Positions 47,143 through 60,832 are shown, counted from the first letter of the stretch. The stretch: DNA of 64,000 bases from Isoetes taiwanensis (GCA_021234155.1 JAJEKV010000028.1:496001-560000); one strand, 5' to 3'. Notes: generated by a model from the letters alone, not told the origin. Numbers and translations: made by a program.

Positions 47143-48238
47143 TGACCAGACGGGCTCGGTCTAAAAAATGCTAGCACACCTGGTGGGGATCTTCTCCAGC
47201 AGTTTCTTGAAATTAGAGATAAACTTTGCCCATGTCTCTCAGCAGAAGAACATGACATGCTATCTCCTGCCTTAGAACAGACAATGTTTGCCCCTACTGT
47301 TATGATAGAAGATAAGCAGTGCCTTCAGATACTGATTACGCTTTCTTCCAAGACCCTGCCGAATAGCCCTATAGAGCCACCACCCTTTCCCAGGCCGCAG
47401 TGCAGAGATAGCAGTATACAGACTGATCTACAACTAGACAGGCCAGAATGCACAGAGACTGATCTAGGGCCGAACATGAGCACAGATGCCAGAATGGAGA
47501 CAGCTCCAGCCTCATGCAAGGACACTATAATGACTGATGTACAGGTAACTCCAGGTTCAGACACAGACGCATCTTCTCACAAGCATGGGGAGCATGTCCC
47601 ATCACCGATAGATGATCCCAAGCAAGATAGAGGCCTCAATTTGCGCATATAGCGGGGCTACCTGAAACAGATTCTTGCTCAGATGCTGAACAGGCTGCAA
47701 AGTTTTTCACTGATATCATGCATATTCAGCAGCCTAGTATTGCCACAGCCCGGCGAGTTGGGGCCCAGAGACCAGACAGACCTCGTCATATAGTCGTACA
47801 CTTCAGCACCTCTCAGGACAGATTATATGTGCTCCAGCACGGCAGTCATTTGAAGAGTACTAGATTCTCTGTTCAGGAGGATCTCTCCCCTGTACAGTTA
47901 ACTAGGCGACGGGGGGAGTTGTGCAAAGTCCGAGAGGCTCGGATGCATAGCAAATGGGCAATGTACAGAGGGGGCACTATCATTCGTGACCATTGGCCTG
48001 AGAACCCTTGGCTGGGATACGTATAGTGCTTTATTAGTTAGTTCTTTTTGTTATTTCTTTCATGTTTTGTTACGGGGCTTTGTCTCCATGTTGTGCTTTG
48101 TTTAGGCTTATGCCTTTTTGTTCTGTAGGGGGCTCACACCCTCTTTTCTTTGTTTGGGTCCCATAACCCGATAGGGTTCTCGTGGACGATAAAAACTTAT
48201 CTTTATCTTTATCTTTATCTTTATCTTTATCTTTATCT
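47143..48238 (+). mobile_element. ORF1-only LINE derivative (half-LINE)
   Basis: A start MTRRARSK, a shift in the A6 run at about 47,163, then STPGGDLLQQFLEIRDK, a variable middle rich in Ser, Thr and Pro, another shift near 47,640, then an ORF1p-like C-terminal domain (RPRHIVVHFSTSQDRLYVL, then TRRRGELCKVREARMHSK), stop at 48,026. The 3' box GGGTCCCATAACCCGATAGG, GTTCTCGTGGACGATAAAA and a (TTATCT)n tail follow only 130-200 bp later. There is no endonuclease or RT. It resembles half-L1 (HAL1) elements that depend on another LINE for RT. Confidence 0.7.
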
Positions 48239-51200
48239 AAACCAATGTTGCAACCGATTGCCAGCTACACGACATATATTCACTGCATCATTTACGTCTA
48301 CATGATGGGTTCTTCTCATGGCCATTGCCATCATGCCTCTCGGGCCTGCAAGCCATGATTACACAAGTGCGCAGTACACAATGGCATGGTCTTTCTTGGT
48401 CCTCAACAAGCAAAATGCATTTTTACTCAAAAAGGCATGAAATTTATCTTTTGCTCTTGATCTATCCTTTTTGCTAATGATGTCTCTTGAAACTCTACTT
48501 GAACAGCATGGCCTATGCAACTTATTGGTGTATAAGCTCGATCTTGATTGTATTTGCATGTTGCAGCATCATTATTTGCGGAATTAAATGGTGTGCTCCT
48601 AATATTATGGCACTTCATAATAGGTCATATGCAAGCATTCAGAGACTTCTGATTTCGAGAATATTATGCTGAAGAAGACCTTAGTTCCTGACGTTCTTGA
48701 GATATTCTCACCTATATAGCTATACTTCTTGTCTTAGCTAGATCTAAACGTAGTATTGAAGTTGTAAAAATTTCGGAGGAGCCGAAGAATGTAGGTATTG
48801 TTCCTAGCTAGAATATTGAGTTTTCAAGTAAATAAAGAAGACGTGCAAAAACCTTGAAGGATGCATGTAATGTTCTGATTAATGATTACAGTGGATGCAA
48901 TGCAATCTGCTCTCTTTTGTAGTAGATGCCAATGGCTAGAGTGTAAGCATCTCCTTTTGTTCTTGAATATGCATTTTTGCATGTTGAAATAAGGTTGCTT
49001 AGAAGAAAATCCTTACTAACCAAATAGAAAATCATAATTTCTACGACACACTTCTCCATGCAGAAGATCAATAGCTCTATATGTATAACAAAGCATTGTT
49101 TCAGCTGCTACAAGAATATCGTATGCATTTACACAGCCCAAAGTTGGTTTTCTGTTCATCAAAGGAGACATGACCCGATGTAAAAACTTTGATATATGTT
49201 GCATAGGCTACTGAGTTACTCTATTATGCACTGTGTATTGCAGAAAAGTGTAGATTACAGAGTTTTAGACACAGGTATGCTTGTAGATATGGCGGAATCT
49301 GAGCTCTTCAAATAGAGCTCTTGGGAAATATCGAGTTTGGACTTTGCTTCCTCTTTTTAGTGGTTTCGTCTTTTCTTCATGACAGAGTTCTCAAATTCCA
49401 CTTATTTCTGCGACGAATTTTTTCCTTCTGAATCTCCTCTAAGCCCTTTTGTATTACACTAGAATGTTGTTTTCCATATATCTTTGGCACTAAAAACATC
49501 CAATCCGGAATTTGGCTTATCTTTTCCTAGAGACAACAGAATCGGAGCTTGCTTAAATTGCTGTACCGTTATGCGCGGATTAGTTGTATTGATAAATAGA
49601 GATGTAGCTCTGATATTGTTTGTAGAAAATGTAGGCAAGTATATGGATTTATGTTTGTACATGCAAGACCTTTGCACGTCCGAAAGATTCTATTCTCTCT
49701 TTCTAGCCTCGAGTCCAGTTGCTGTTGGGTTTGGGTTTATTGCTGGAAGGACAGATCAAAAGGCAAGACAAGACAATGTGAAAACTGCGAACAAGACTGA
49801 TGATGGAGAGTACAAGACCAAATTGATTGTCTAAGTTTGTAGAACTTAATGATGTTTAATTGGTCATGACATTGACAATGGTTTTCTTAAGGTGTCTAAA
49901 ACAACGTTGTTGCTTCATTTTGATGGGCTAGGAGAGACTTGGGAAGCCAATTTCTATCTTCATTTCATGCTATGATAGATTGAAAAAAGGCTAGAAATTC
50001 ATATCAATGGGGAAATGTCAATAAGCCATAACAATGTTTGAAATGCTAAGCAATCAAAATCATGCAATACAAAATAGTTAGAAAATCCAAATCATTCATC
50101 AAGTCCAGTAGTTCTCAAATTCATAGCCAAATAAATCCAACTTACATAACTTATAGAAAGGAATGTCCCTATTCAAATTCTTTACTATTACGCCTTGCAT
50201 TTCAAGAATATCTTTCACACCATTCCAAAGATATAAAAGTCCCCCGTTGCATTTCAAGAACATATTTCACACCATTCCAAAGATATAAAAGTCCCCCTTT
50301 GCATTTCACGGCCATCTTTCACACAATTCCACAGATATATAAATCCCCCTTTGCAGGAGCAAGTCGAGGAAGAGAAATGTTCGCGGCAGCCTTGGCCGTC
50401 GCGATAAATTTCTTGTAGATTCTAACTTGGTATATCTTAGACTTTTCTGGAATGAATCAACATGCCGTGCTGTAAGATGATCTTGGTTCCAATTAATATT
50501 AAAAAAGGAATGGTTAGAAAGAAACATGCTAAGGCAAGAAATACAATAGAAAAGAAGATTGATCAAGACAAGGTTAAAATGCAATGGTATTGATCCAGGC
50601 CATCAAAGAGATGCATTGAGGTTGAATTCGAACTCAATTTGGAACCACTTGATCTTTGCCTCAACCCTGCCACTCTACTAATTCCACGTTGGAAGTTGAA
50701 GGTCTGCCCTTACTTTTTTTTGAAGGTCACTCCCAAAATTGGACTCTTAAATTGCATGGCATAATTAGACTCTCATTTGCATTGTTAGTCCAAAAGTAAC
50801 AATGCACAGGCTTAAATTTTGTTTTTCCCCTTAAAATACTTAAAAGCAACAATGCACACGCAATATTTATAACACATACAGACCCTGTTCTTTTGGTTCT
50901 ATGAGGCCAATTAATATGGCTTTCATATAGAGAGGGCAAATAGAATGCCAACTCGAGACATGCATTTTAAAACTTAAGGAATTAGAATTTAGAACGAACT
51001 AGTAAACACCAGGTGTTTCTAATTTTATTGTTTGGAGCAACCAGTGAAATAATGTCTGTTTTTCCTTCCTTTTGTAGCAAAAACTCATTGAGGTTTTGAA
51101 TACAGATATGAGATTAAGAAAGATAATGAGATTATAGATAGAGAGTTAGGACACTTTTCCGATTGGGGAAGGGATCTTTTCATCTAAGATGCCACTGTTG

Positions 51201-51700
51201 GTTTAGGGACTAAATCTTCCTGACATAATTAAACTGTAAAGAATTTGAGATGTGCGGTAATTCATTTGGACAAATTTTCACTCTACATGAAAAAAATTGA
51301 ATGACTTTATAGTGATACTAAACTTTACAAAGAAACAAGTTTTTTTGAAGATATTTCTGATCCAGTTCAAGTCAAAAAGAGTTGCAAAGCCTCAAACATT
51401 CTCAAAATTATAACACACAAATAATTGGAAATGATTTTTGCCATGCCAACTGCAATCTGCTTACTCATTTTCATTGTACTACACTGTAGTTGCTTCAAAT
51501 CGATTCTACAGGCGTTAATAGCGAATCCCGAGCATACCCAACCCATCCAATTTGACTATCTGATCATAGTCGACTGGCCCAATCCATTGATGTGATTCGG
51601 CATCAGCTGCACAGGAGAAAGAACTAGGCTGCAGAAAGAAAAACGAAATTTTTTTCTCTTGTTTTCATGACAAAATGGACGATTTTGGATTTGTTGGTTG
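48239..51700. other. intergenic, no recognised gene
   Basis: Unique-looking AT-rich DNA. The 116-codon frame at 49,484-49,834 shows no known domain and no codon-level repeat, and I do not call it. The only structured feature is the 52-bp triplication at 50.2 kb. Confidence 0.4.
50197..50356. repeat. 52-bp tandem triplication
   Basis: Three units starting GCATTTCA at 50,197, 50,249 and 50,301, each with TTTCACACCATTCCAAAGAT and ending CCCCC. The period is exactly 52 bp. Confidence 0.9.
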
Positions 51701-51739
51701 GAGGGAATTTTGGCATTAGCATTATCTTTTTCTTTATAC

Positions 51740-51826
51740 TTTTTTGGCTTCCAGGCCCCTTTTGTAATTCACGTCTCATGGCCAACTTGGTCTCCGTGGA
51801 TGCTATATGCCTGTCTGTCTGTCTAT
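51740..51826 (+). mobile_element. LINE 3' end with TGTC tail
   Basis: GTCTCATGGCCAACTTGG, TCTCCGTGGATGCTATA, then TGTC repeats: a member of the same 3'-end family, with the hairpin kept by paired changes (GCCAA/TTGGT). Confidence 0.65.
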
Positions 51827-51880
51827 GGTGATTTTATTCTATAATGTACTAGAAAAAGTGCCCAAGGTTGCTGGGCTGTC

Positions 51881-52224
51881 TGTTGAATAATGAACTACTC
51901 AAATATGACCTTAGCTATTTATTTCACCAATGTTACAAATGTCACACACAAATCATTAGGTATTCAACTACAACAGAAGATATTCAAAGAACAAACAACG
52001 AAACTTCAACTCAAGATTTCGCTTCAACTGTATATCTGTACATAACGAATTTCTGGTTAAATACACTTGGGGATCACCGCAATCGGGCAATCCTAGTTTA
52101 GGGTAGTCTAAGAATAATATCAATTGTCTACTGTATACCATGGAACCATGGTCTTCTCTTGAGCATAAATATTCAATGAACAATCTACCCTAATGGTTCT
52201 TCGAGCATGCCATCATTCTCTACA
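51881..52224 (-). repeat. 3' LTR of copia 2
   Basis: 344 bp. Lacks a segment present in the 5' LTR (56,395-56,480: ATCTTACCCATTGATCAATC and following). Confidence 0.93.
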
Positions 52225-52256
52225 CTTCCCCATCATTGAATATTTTTATTTTGCTG

Positions 52257-55200
52257 TCATGACTGTATCAGAGAACCACTGACTTTTGTCTCTTGAATAC
52301 TCAGCAGATTTTTCAACATGGTAAACCTAGATTCTCTGAGAGCTTTTGTCAACATGTCAGCTAACTGTCTTTCTGTTGGAATGTATTTCACTGCAATCAA
52401 TTTCCTTTGAACCATTTCTCTAATAAAGTGCAGTTTCATCTCAATATGCTTTGATCTTTCATGAAGCACTGGATTCTGTGTCATTGCAATTCCACTGGTA
52501 CTATCTGACCACAAAGTAGTTGGTTCGTGACTTGTTATGCCAAATTCTTCCAGCAATCTCCTAATCCATATTATTTCCTTTGATGCAAGTGTTATTGCTG
52601 AGTAGCCTCTGCACTAGATAGAGCCACATTATTTTGTTTTTTGCATTTCCAACTTACAGGATTGTCTCCAATCATTACCACATAACCAGAAGTGGAATGT
52701 CTTTGATCAACATCTCCTCCCCAATCAGCATCTGCAAATGCATCAATATTGTGTCCTCTGTCTCTGAATGTAAGTCCATGATCTGTTGTTCCTTTTAAAT
52801 ACCTTAGGATACGTTTGGCAGCTGCCCAATGCTGTCTTCCAGGATTGCAATCAAACTTCTATAAGGAATTTTCTTCATGTCTTCAATTTCTTCACTTGTT
52901 GTAGGATACATATCTTTGCTGATTTTATGTCCTGGAACCAGAGGAGTATTCACCATATTACAATTTGTCATCTTAAATCTATCAAGCATGCCATGAACAT
53001 AATCTGTTTGACTCAACTTTATAATTTTCTCATCTCGATTTCTGATCACCTTAATTCCCAAGAACTTTTTCAACTCCCCTAAATCTGTCATTTTAAATCT
53101 AGATTTGAGCACCTTCTTGCAAGTTTCCAAGCAATCCAAATTGTTAGAAAACATTACACAGTCATCTACATAAAAGGCAATAAGGCAAAAATGATCATGC
53201 TGCTTGTAAACATAGAGATTTCCATCTCCATTTAGCTTCATAAAACCTTGATCTGTCAGATATTTGTCCATGCAAGTATACCATGCTCTAGGTGATTGTT
53301 TAAGGCCATATACTGCTCTCTTTAGCCTCCATATTTTATCCTTCTTTTCTTCAAATCCCAAAGGTGGTTTCATGTAGATCTCTTCCTCTAACTCTGCATT
53401 TAAAAAAGCAGTGCTAACATCCATATGGTGAACTTCCCAGTTCATTGAGTTGGCCAGTGCTAGCATAATCCTAATGCTTGATAATTTTACTATTGGAGAA
53501 TAGGTGTCATTATAGTCAACTCCTTTCTGCTATGTGAAGCCTTGGGGGCAACAAGCCTGGCTTTGTATTTCCTGGACCCATCTGGAAGTTCCTTAATCTT
53601 AAAAATCCATTTGTTTCCCACAATATTCTTATTTTCTGGCCTGTTCACTAATTCAGATGTCTCAGTTCGTTTGAATGCAGACGTTTCCTCATTCATAGCA
53701 ATTTGCCATTGTTTGCTGTTTCTGCTAGTCATTGCTTCTTCAAAAGTCTATGGCACATCAATTTCCATGGCTGTCATTAAATGTGGAATCATCTCTTCTT
53801 CTATTGCTTCTAATCTTTTACTTTTGCCATCAGCTTCTCTTCCATACTATCTGCCTCAGACATTCGTTTCCTTTGTTTAACATCAGTAATTCTTTCTTGT
53901 GCTACTTCTTGGGTAGGATTATCAAAATCCATGCCCTCTTGAGCTGCTTTGTTTGAATTTTCATCATCATTATCACTGTCAGAATCAGCAATATCATTTG
54001 CTTTTTGTATTTCACTTGTCTTAATTAGCCTTTTCTTTTAGATTTAGATCCTTAACATCCTTGTACAATTGCTCTTCCACAAACACAACATCTCTGCTTA
54101 TGTATTTTTCTCCTATCTGAATCATAAAGTCTGTATGCTTTAGATTCCTCATCATATCCAACTAAAAAAGCAGTTAAAGCCCTGTCATCCAATTTTCCTC
54201 TCAATTCTTCTGGAATGTGAACATAAGCCAGACATCCATAGGTTTTAAAACCTTCATATGTAGGTATTTTCTTACTCCATAACTGTTCAGGAATTTTCCC
54301 ATCTAAACTTGCACTTGGCAACCTATTTTGAATGTAGATAGCTGTTTTTAGAGCTTCTTCCCATAATCTATTTGGCAAACCCGCATGTTTTAGCATAGCT
54401 CTAACTGCATTCAAGCAAGTCCTATTTTTTCTTTCTGCTATCCCATTCTGCTGAGGGGAATACCTGCATGTGAGCTGCCTCTTAATGCCTTTTTCAATGC
54501 AAAAAGTTTTGAATTTCTTTGATATATATTCCTTCCCCTCCTCTGTCTGATCTTAAGTACTTAATTTTATACCCTGTCTCTCGTTCCATTTCAGTTAAAT
54601 ATTCCTTAAATGCCCTCAGAGCTTCACTCTTTTTTTCTAAACAGTAACATTTTGCCTTTCTAGTGCAATCATCAATAAAAGTAATAAAATACCTTTTTCC
54701 AGAGTGGCTTTTGATATTGAGAGGACCATATATATCAGTATGTATTAGCTCCAAAGGTGTGTCAGCTCTCTTAAATCTCCTGCCAAATGGTAACCTGGTA
54801 CTTTTTCCAATTAAACAACCCCTGCAAACAAAATGCTTTTGGTCTTTATTTGAAGCATTAATAAGTCCGGATTTATTTAGAGCTTTCACATTACTCATAT
54901 TAGTATGGCCAAAACGTTCATGCCATGTTTTCAAGCTGGCAACTGATATGTTATTGACTGTAGGAACTTTTTCAGAAGTATGCAACTCAAAGAGATCTCC
55001 AACTCTTTTTCCAAAAAAACATATTTTATTATCTTTCAAAATCTTGCATACAAGCTTGTCAAATATGACCTGGAAATCCAAGTCAACTAATTGACTTACA
55101 GAAACTAGATTTTTTACAATTGAAGGCACACAAAGGACCTTTTCAATTTCTACTGGATTCCCTTGTAAATCATACAATTTTATCATTCCTGCTGCTTTTA

Positions 55201-55380
55201 CTTCTCTAATTCTTTTATCCCCCAATCGAATATTCTTTGTCTTTTGCTCCTTGTCCCATTTTGTAAGCAAATCTGAAGATCCTATGATTGTTCTTTCAGC
55301 TCCCGAATCTACAATAAAAGATGTTTTAGAATTCTGGCTTATCGAACTAGAAAAGACATTTGTTACCTCTTCTTCATAAT
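52257..55380 (-). pseudogene. copia 2 protease, integrase, RT and RNase H
   Basis: Protease FIVDSGAERT (near 55,300); integrase with Asp in ELIHTDIYGPL, Asp in YLRSDRGGE and Glu in PQQNGIAERKN, so the triad residues are present; RT with KWIFKIKELPDGS, YGLKQSPRAWY and YVDD; RNase H ending ERQLADMLTKALRESRF. Frameshifts near 55,270, 54,500, 54,050, 53,530 and 52,830 break it into pieces, and SSAEA near 52,610 runs into another frame. It cannot encode an active polyprotein. Confidence 0.88.
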
Positions 55381-55388
55381 CCTCCTCT

Positions 55389-56157
55389 TCACATTCTATA
55401 ACATGTTTTCACATTTTGAGCATTTCTAGGGCAATTGAATTTCAAATGCCCCACTTCCCCACAGCCATAGCATGGGCCAATTTGCCTACCTCTGTCACTA
55501 GAGGCCTTCCCTTTCCTCACAACCAACACCTCTGCTGATTCTTCATCATCATCATTCTCATTGTCATTCACAAATTTCTGCTCTATTTCTGTTCTGGCTA
55601 TCTGCTCAGCCTCCTCCCTAGTTCTGGCAACAGTCCTTATCATTGTAGCCAATGTTCCATAGTTGGCAAACATTTTAGAGATTGCCAAGATTTGGTGGCT
55701 CACTGACATACTTACACCAGCTGCTTCTAAATCTGCACAAAGAGAGTCAAATTTATGAAACATTGTGGTCAAGTCTGCCTTGTCATCAAATCTCATCTTC
55801 CTAATCTCCTTTTCCAAAACATCAATCTGGGATGAGCTCTTCGTTTCATAAGTTTTGATAAAATACCTCCATGCCTCCCTAGGGCTCAGATCCCTCAGCA
55901 CTTTTTAACTCATCACTTGCCTTATCACTACTAACCTCTTTGGATTTTGCAGTAGATTCTTCTGACCTGGCTGTTGAAGATTCTCCTACTGCAGAACTAC
56001 TCATTTCATCATTCACATTAGTACTTGGTTCAATTATATACCATAATCCTTCAAATTTCAAAACTTCCTTAACTCTCTCTTTCCATATCTGAAAACCTCC
56101 TACTCCCTGGAATACATCTACTAAACTTAAAAGAGTGGCTCCAAAACGCGTGGACAT
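55389..56157 (-). pseudogene. copia 2 gag
   Basis: Starts MSTRFGATLLSLVDVFQG at 56,157, close homologue of the copia 1 gag start. A shift near 55,890 separates a Ser/Glu-rich stretch from LRDLSPREAWRYFIKTYE. The zinc knuckle CYGCGEVGHLKFNC is intact (about 55,470-55,430). Confidence 0.85.
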
Positions 56158-56180
56158 TGTATAGATAGCTCCGATACCAC

Positions 56181-56609
56181 TGTTGAATAATGAACTACTC
56201 AAATATGACCTTAGCTATTTATTTCACCAATGTTACAAATGTCACACACTAATCATTAGGTATTCAACTACAACAGAAGATATTCAAAGAACAAACAACG
56301 AAACTTCAACTCAAGATCTCGCTTCAACTGTATATCTGTACATCACGAATTTCTGGTTAAATACACTTGGGGATCACCGCAATCGGGCAATCCCAGTATC
56401 TTACCCATTGATCAATCAGATCGGTTGCTAGATTGATGCTTTTGGATCCACCTGGCCAGAAATACTGTTCACCGAGCTAATATTTAGGGTAGTCTAAGAA
56501 TAATATCAATTGTCTAATATATACCATGGAACCATGGTTTCTCTTGAGCATAAATATTCAATGAACAATCTACCCTAATGGTTCTTCGAGCATGCCATCA
56601 TTCTCGATA
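56181..56609 (-). repeat. 5' LTR of copia 2
   Basis: 429 bp. Its outer end reads TATCGAGAATG instead of TGTAGAGAATG, so the terminal TG has mutated to TA. Confidence 0.93.
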
Positions 56610-56984
56610 CTGTCAATGGGAATATAATATCATGAGTTGAATACACAAACACGAACAACTGAACTAAAGTGTTTTTTGTGTGTTCATGCTTGCGTTATGT
56701 TATTTGTAAAATTTTATAAATGATTTCCTTGTAGTGAGAAATTTTGCGTTGGTTGAGTTCAAAAGGTCGATTGGAACTAAGGTGCATTTTATGTTTTCGT
56801 CATTCTAAGTGAGGATTTCTCTATTCAAAGGATTTAGCAAAGACGATATTGGAATTCCTCTAGGATAGAAGGGGTTTAGGGTTAACTTACCTTCATGTTT
56901 TTGGTAAGCATCCAAATTTATTCGTATGGTATATTAGCACATAAGATTTGGAGTTTGATGTTGATACCCTTCTCTTGTTCTAGC

Positions 56985-57337
<353 letters not shown>

Positions 57338-57339
57338 AG

Positions 57340-58989
57340 TTCTAACTATCTATAGTTCTAACTTCTACTAATGAAATTAGACCGGTGTTTATTTTTGAAG
57401 CTTAATTGATCTAGATAAATTAAGTTAGAAACACAAGCCTAGGTTTAAGTTTGTTTCAAGTATTATATATGACAAATTTTCTTATTGGACATGCAGTCCA
57501 ATTCTGGTTGGGTGTGCAACAATGTCAAAAATTATATCTCTAAAAACCATCTCTGGAAGCCAATGTAAACTGCAACCAGTTGTTCTTACAAACGTATTGA
57601 AATGCGGCGTGTATTATCAAACGGCCAATAAGAGTACCCACTCCACATGTACCTAAAAACATCTCATAAATAATTAGCAACAAAGCACACGAAGTTAATT
57701 CCCCTTAAAGACACTTTATATAAAAGTTAGGATGTATAATATTAGTTCATTCATAACGGAACGTTCAATGCTTTCATACTACCACATAAATAACCATGTT
57801 GTATGTCACATCCTTGCTTGCGGACATTGAGATTTACACGCCAAGTTTCATCTTTTAACAAGTTAGAGCCATTTCCTTATGTCTGCAAAAGCTTGTAATG
57901 ACATAAATGATATTCAACAATAAAGAAAAAAAAGTGGACAAGACTGTTCAAACACCTACGTAGCCATGAAATAACGACCCCAACACTTATGATTCCAACA
58001 ACTACCCGAGAGTACCGACATAAGCAGTCCCCTGGCATGCAAACTATACATCCCGTCTTGGCAATATGTAATTTCTTGGTAAAGCCAAGATGTAGCAAAG
58101 CACCAACAACTCTAATTCTATCAGATAAAAATGGCTCACCCTCAGAGTTAACGTGTAGCATTGCACTACAACATGGGAATTGATGTAACGTATGTCAGGG
58201 CCTTGGAATTTTATGACAAAGTAGCACTATACCATCGTAGAAAAACTTGCAACACATTTTTGGGACTTGCAACATTGCCACAACAACCACCTTGATTATG
58301 CTATGGTATGTTAGATATAAACGGCTCTAGAACACTGGGTCCCATCTTTAAAGTGATGAAATCTGTTACAAACTCTCATAACTATGTTCTTCGAAACGAC
58401 TTTGAGAAAGGGGTAATCATCACAAACGCAAAGGTTCTTTATGATGCAAAAAGATGTTAATATGATGGCAGAAATTGAAGCACTGCATATGATCGAATCT
58501 TTTTTACCTATAATCATAAGATTTGCAAAATCTAAATGTTAGCAATGAACAGGAAAAGGAATGATGTTGCAAAGAAAAAGAACTTTATTTTAGTGGAAAC
58601 AAAGCTAATATAATGACTTGTTCTTGTCTACATTTTCCAGCTGCATCTTAAGCACCAAGCACCCTTATGCTCTAAGAAGAAGCTCTCATTTGGTTACTCA
58701 AAAATATTGATATAGCAAACAAAAATATATATATTAAAAGAATTTAATTATTTTGACCATTTCATAATGTACATCCAACAATTTTTTGCATTTTTTTATT
58801 TTCCCCTCCCTAAGGGACGTTGTCATTTGCCATAAGGCTTTTCCATCTTGGTTTTAAGTCTCATTGTATTGGAGATAGGAACATGCCTGCAATGCTTTGT
58901 TTATTGCAAGTGCTGCACCTGGAAGCTTTAGCACAGTTGATGCTCTCCTTGGTGTTGCTTGCACTGACGGTGCCCATGTTCTTGTTTTG
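57340..58989. other. intergenic; one exon-like stretch
   Basis: On the minus strand about 58,161-57,965 reads LHVNSEGEPFLSDRIRVVG, then LLHLGFTKKLHIAKTG, then a Cys-containing stretch and a hydrophobic end. It could be an exon of an unrecognised membrane protein. No neighbours were found. The rest is AT-rich with nothing recognisable. Confidence 0.25.
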
Positions 58990-60081
58990 TGTGACGTTCC
59001 ATATATTTATACGCCTTTTTACGTATAAATATGTGACACGTCACTATGAATAATTAATGGCACATTAATTATTCATAAGCTAAGGTTACTATGTTAATAA
59101 TTAATTATTAAAGTGGAAACCTAGCCTTAAACCCTAATTCGAATTTAGGGCTTAACCTAATATTAAAAAGGGCTAAAATACCAAGTTAGTTAATATTGGC
59201 CAACCCGGAGCTGCCACCTAGCCCAAATCGATTGGGCAAGGGAGAGTTATTAACTTGGGACCCAAATTGGGGTTTTGTTCCCCCATTTGCCCCAATTCGA
59301 ATTGGGGGAGGTTGGCGGAGGAGGAGCTGCTGTTTCATCATGTTCCAGCCGGAAGGATGGAGCACCCGAGCGATAGGGGTTGGTGAGTTGACCTTTAGAT
59401 TTATGAGAGTAAGTCGGGTACGGATGCGGGGGTCACTGAGGGGGCACGTGTTCTCTAGCACACCCAGGGATCCGTCATACACGGGGAGGAGACGCCTCTC
59501 TGACCTGCCTCATCGGACTGGGGAGATGTAACCCAGAGTAGTCCCGAAGGGTGATTCCTTGGGATTGCGTCTCCGGAGGGCTACAAGCACGTCATAGCAT
59601 GATTCAGCCTATCTGCAAAGCGTGCACAGGAGGGGCGGATGGAGTGGACTACCCTAGCCATTGTCTTATGCCAGCCAACACCATGTTATACCTCAATGCA
59701 TTTGTTATCTTGAGGCCACGACCGCCGGTCCACCCCCATGGAGTCCGAGGCAGGGGTAGAGCCCTTAGTTATGGTGTATTTCCTTTGTTATGTTGGTATT
59801 CTGTTGTTAGTATACTGATGATGATGGGCCACCCTTCGTGGTGGTATATTATTTATTAGTATTGTTGCTAGGTGCTAACATGTATGTATGCTTCTGCTAT
59901 ATAGAATTCCCATGGAAGGCGTGGTACGAATGACACCTCCGTGTCCTTCACCCGGACACTTGGCCATCACAAGTGGTCCGAGTCAGACGGAGGATCTTTC
60001 CGTGGTGATGGATTCGCCATGGGAGGGGAATTTCCCGTATTTATATGATGGGAGCATCGTATGGATTCGGGGAGCGTCACA
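58990..60081 (+). repeat. 5' LTR of a third LTR retrotransposon
   Basis: Starts TGTGACGTTCC and ends GCGTCACA: a 7-bp inverted end. It is followed, after one base, by a primer-binding site. Length 1,092 bp. The first 54 bp fold on themselves (CATATATTTATACG against CGTATAAATATGTG, then ACACGTCAC). Coding frames inside it are spurious. No 3' LTR is present in the window, so the element is truncated or continues as scattered pieces. Confidence 0.8.
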
Positions 60082-60082
60082 G

Positions 60083-60094
60083 TGGTATCAGAGC
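60083..60094 (+). other. primer-binding site of the third LTR element
   Basis: TGGTATCAGAGC one base after the LTR. About 500 bp of leader-like sequence follows without a recognisable gag, then SINE sequences. Confidence 0.9.
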
Positions 60095-60614
60095 CATGAT
60101 TTTGCTGGACCAAATCATAGCACTGGCCATGTCTAACTCGTTAGACCGTTAGATAGTAGGGGACCTCCAACGTAGGAAACTTACACCAAATCTATAAGTA
60201 GAATGAGTTTTGGCCTAAGTATGCGAGGACTGAGCTAGTTAAGAAGAAAAATTCCAAATATTAAGATGAAGTTATGTTGAGTTTTCGGCAGAATGCAGTC
60301 CCTTTCTTCCGGAGGCCATAACTTTCTCTAGGTAACTCGGATTGAGGCGATTTTTGTTCCAGCGCGTTGGGAAGATCCAAATACCCTAGAGGGGTCATCA
60401 CCCGATGGAAAAAGGTCGAGGAAGGGCCCCAAAATCCAACTCGGGCGCCGCTTGCATTTTGGCGTCTCAGAATCTCAATAGAAACCCGTATAATGCCACC
60501 GGCGCCCGACCGTATAAAACACGTATTTTCCGACCGTATAAAACGCGCCCGACCGTATAAAATGCGTATTTTCCGACTCAAAAGGTTTTTTTTATATTTT
60601 TTTTATGTACCTAT

Positions 60615-60832
60615 TTTTTCGAGCCCTCGGCTCAGATTCGAACCAGCGACTTTCAACTCCAACCACACCAAGTCCTCTTTAATATCATATATATGTTACA
60701 CGTATTTCTTATACACATGTAGTATTATGTTTCTCTGCATAGCAACTTTTATATAAAAGGGTACTATGGAGTCTTGAACCCTTGACCTCCCAGCACCCAA
60801 CCAGACGCTTTACCAACAAGGTAAGCCTCCTT
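60615..60832 (-). mobile_element. two tRNA-like SINE heads
   Basis: On the minus strand, box B-like GGTTCGAATCTGAG (about 60,627-60,645) preceded by GGACTTGGTGTGGTTGG. A second module at 60,768-60,832 has TACCTTGTTGGTAAAGCGTC (box A) and GGTCAAGGGTTCAAGAC (box B). Bodies and tails are not delimited. Confidence 0.5.

Larger units (their letters stand above)
51881..56609 (-). mobile_element. Ty1/copia LTR retrotransposon 2
   Basis: Complete element of 4,729 bp on the minus strand with a perfect 5-bp target duplication CTGTC (51,876-51,880 and 56,610-56,614). 3' LTR 51,881-52,224, 5' LTR 56,181-56,609. Primer-binding site at 56,168-56,179 (TGGTATCGGAGC on the minus strand). Purine tract GGGGAAG before the 3' LTR. 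The LTRs differ by a roughly 85-bp indel and a few substitutions, so insertion is fairly recent. It cuts the repeat end that starts TACTAGAAAAAGTGCCC. Confidence 0.95.

Noticed and set aside
49484-49834. 116-codon open frame as a gene
   Set aside because: No recognisable domain, no splice partners and ordinary base composition; could be chance.
59196-60136. Several open frames of 80-110 codons at 59.2-60.1 kb
   Set aside because: They lie inside an LTR defined by its inverted ends and the adjacent primer-binding site.
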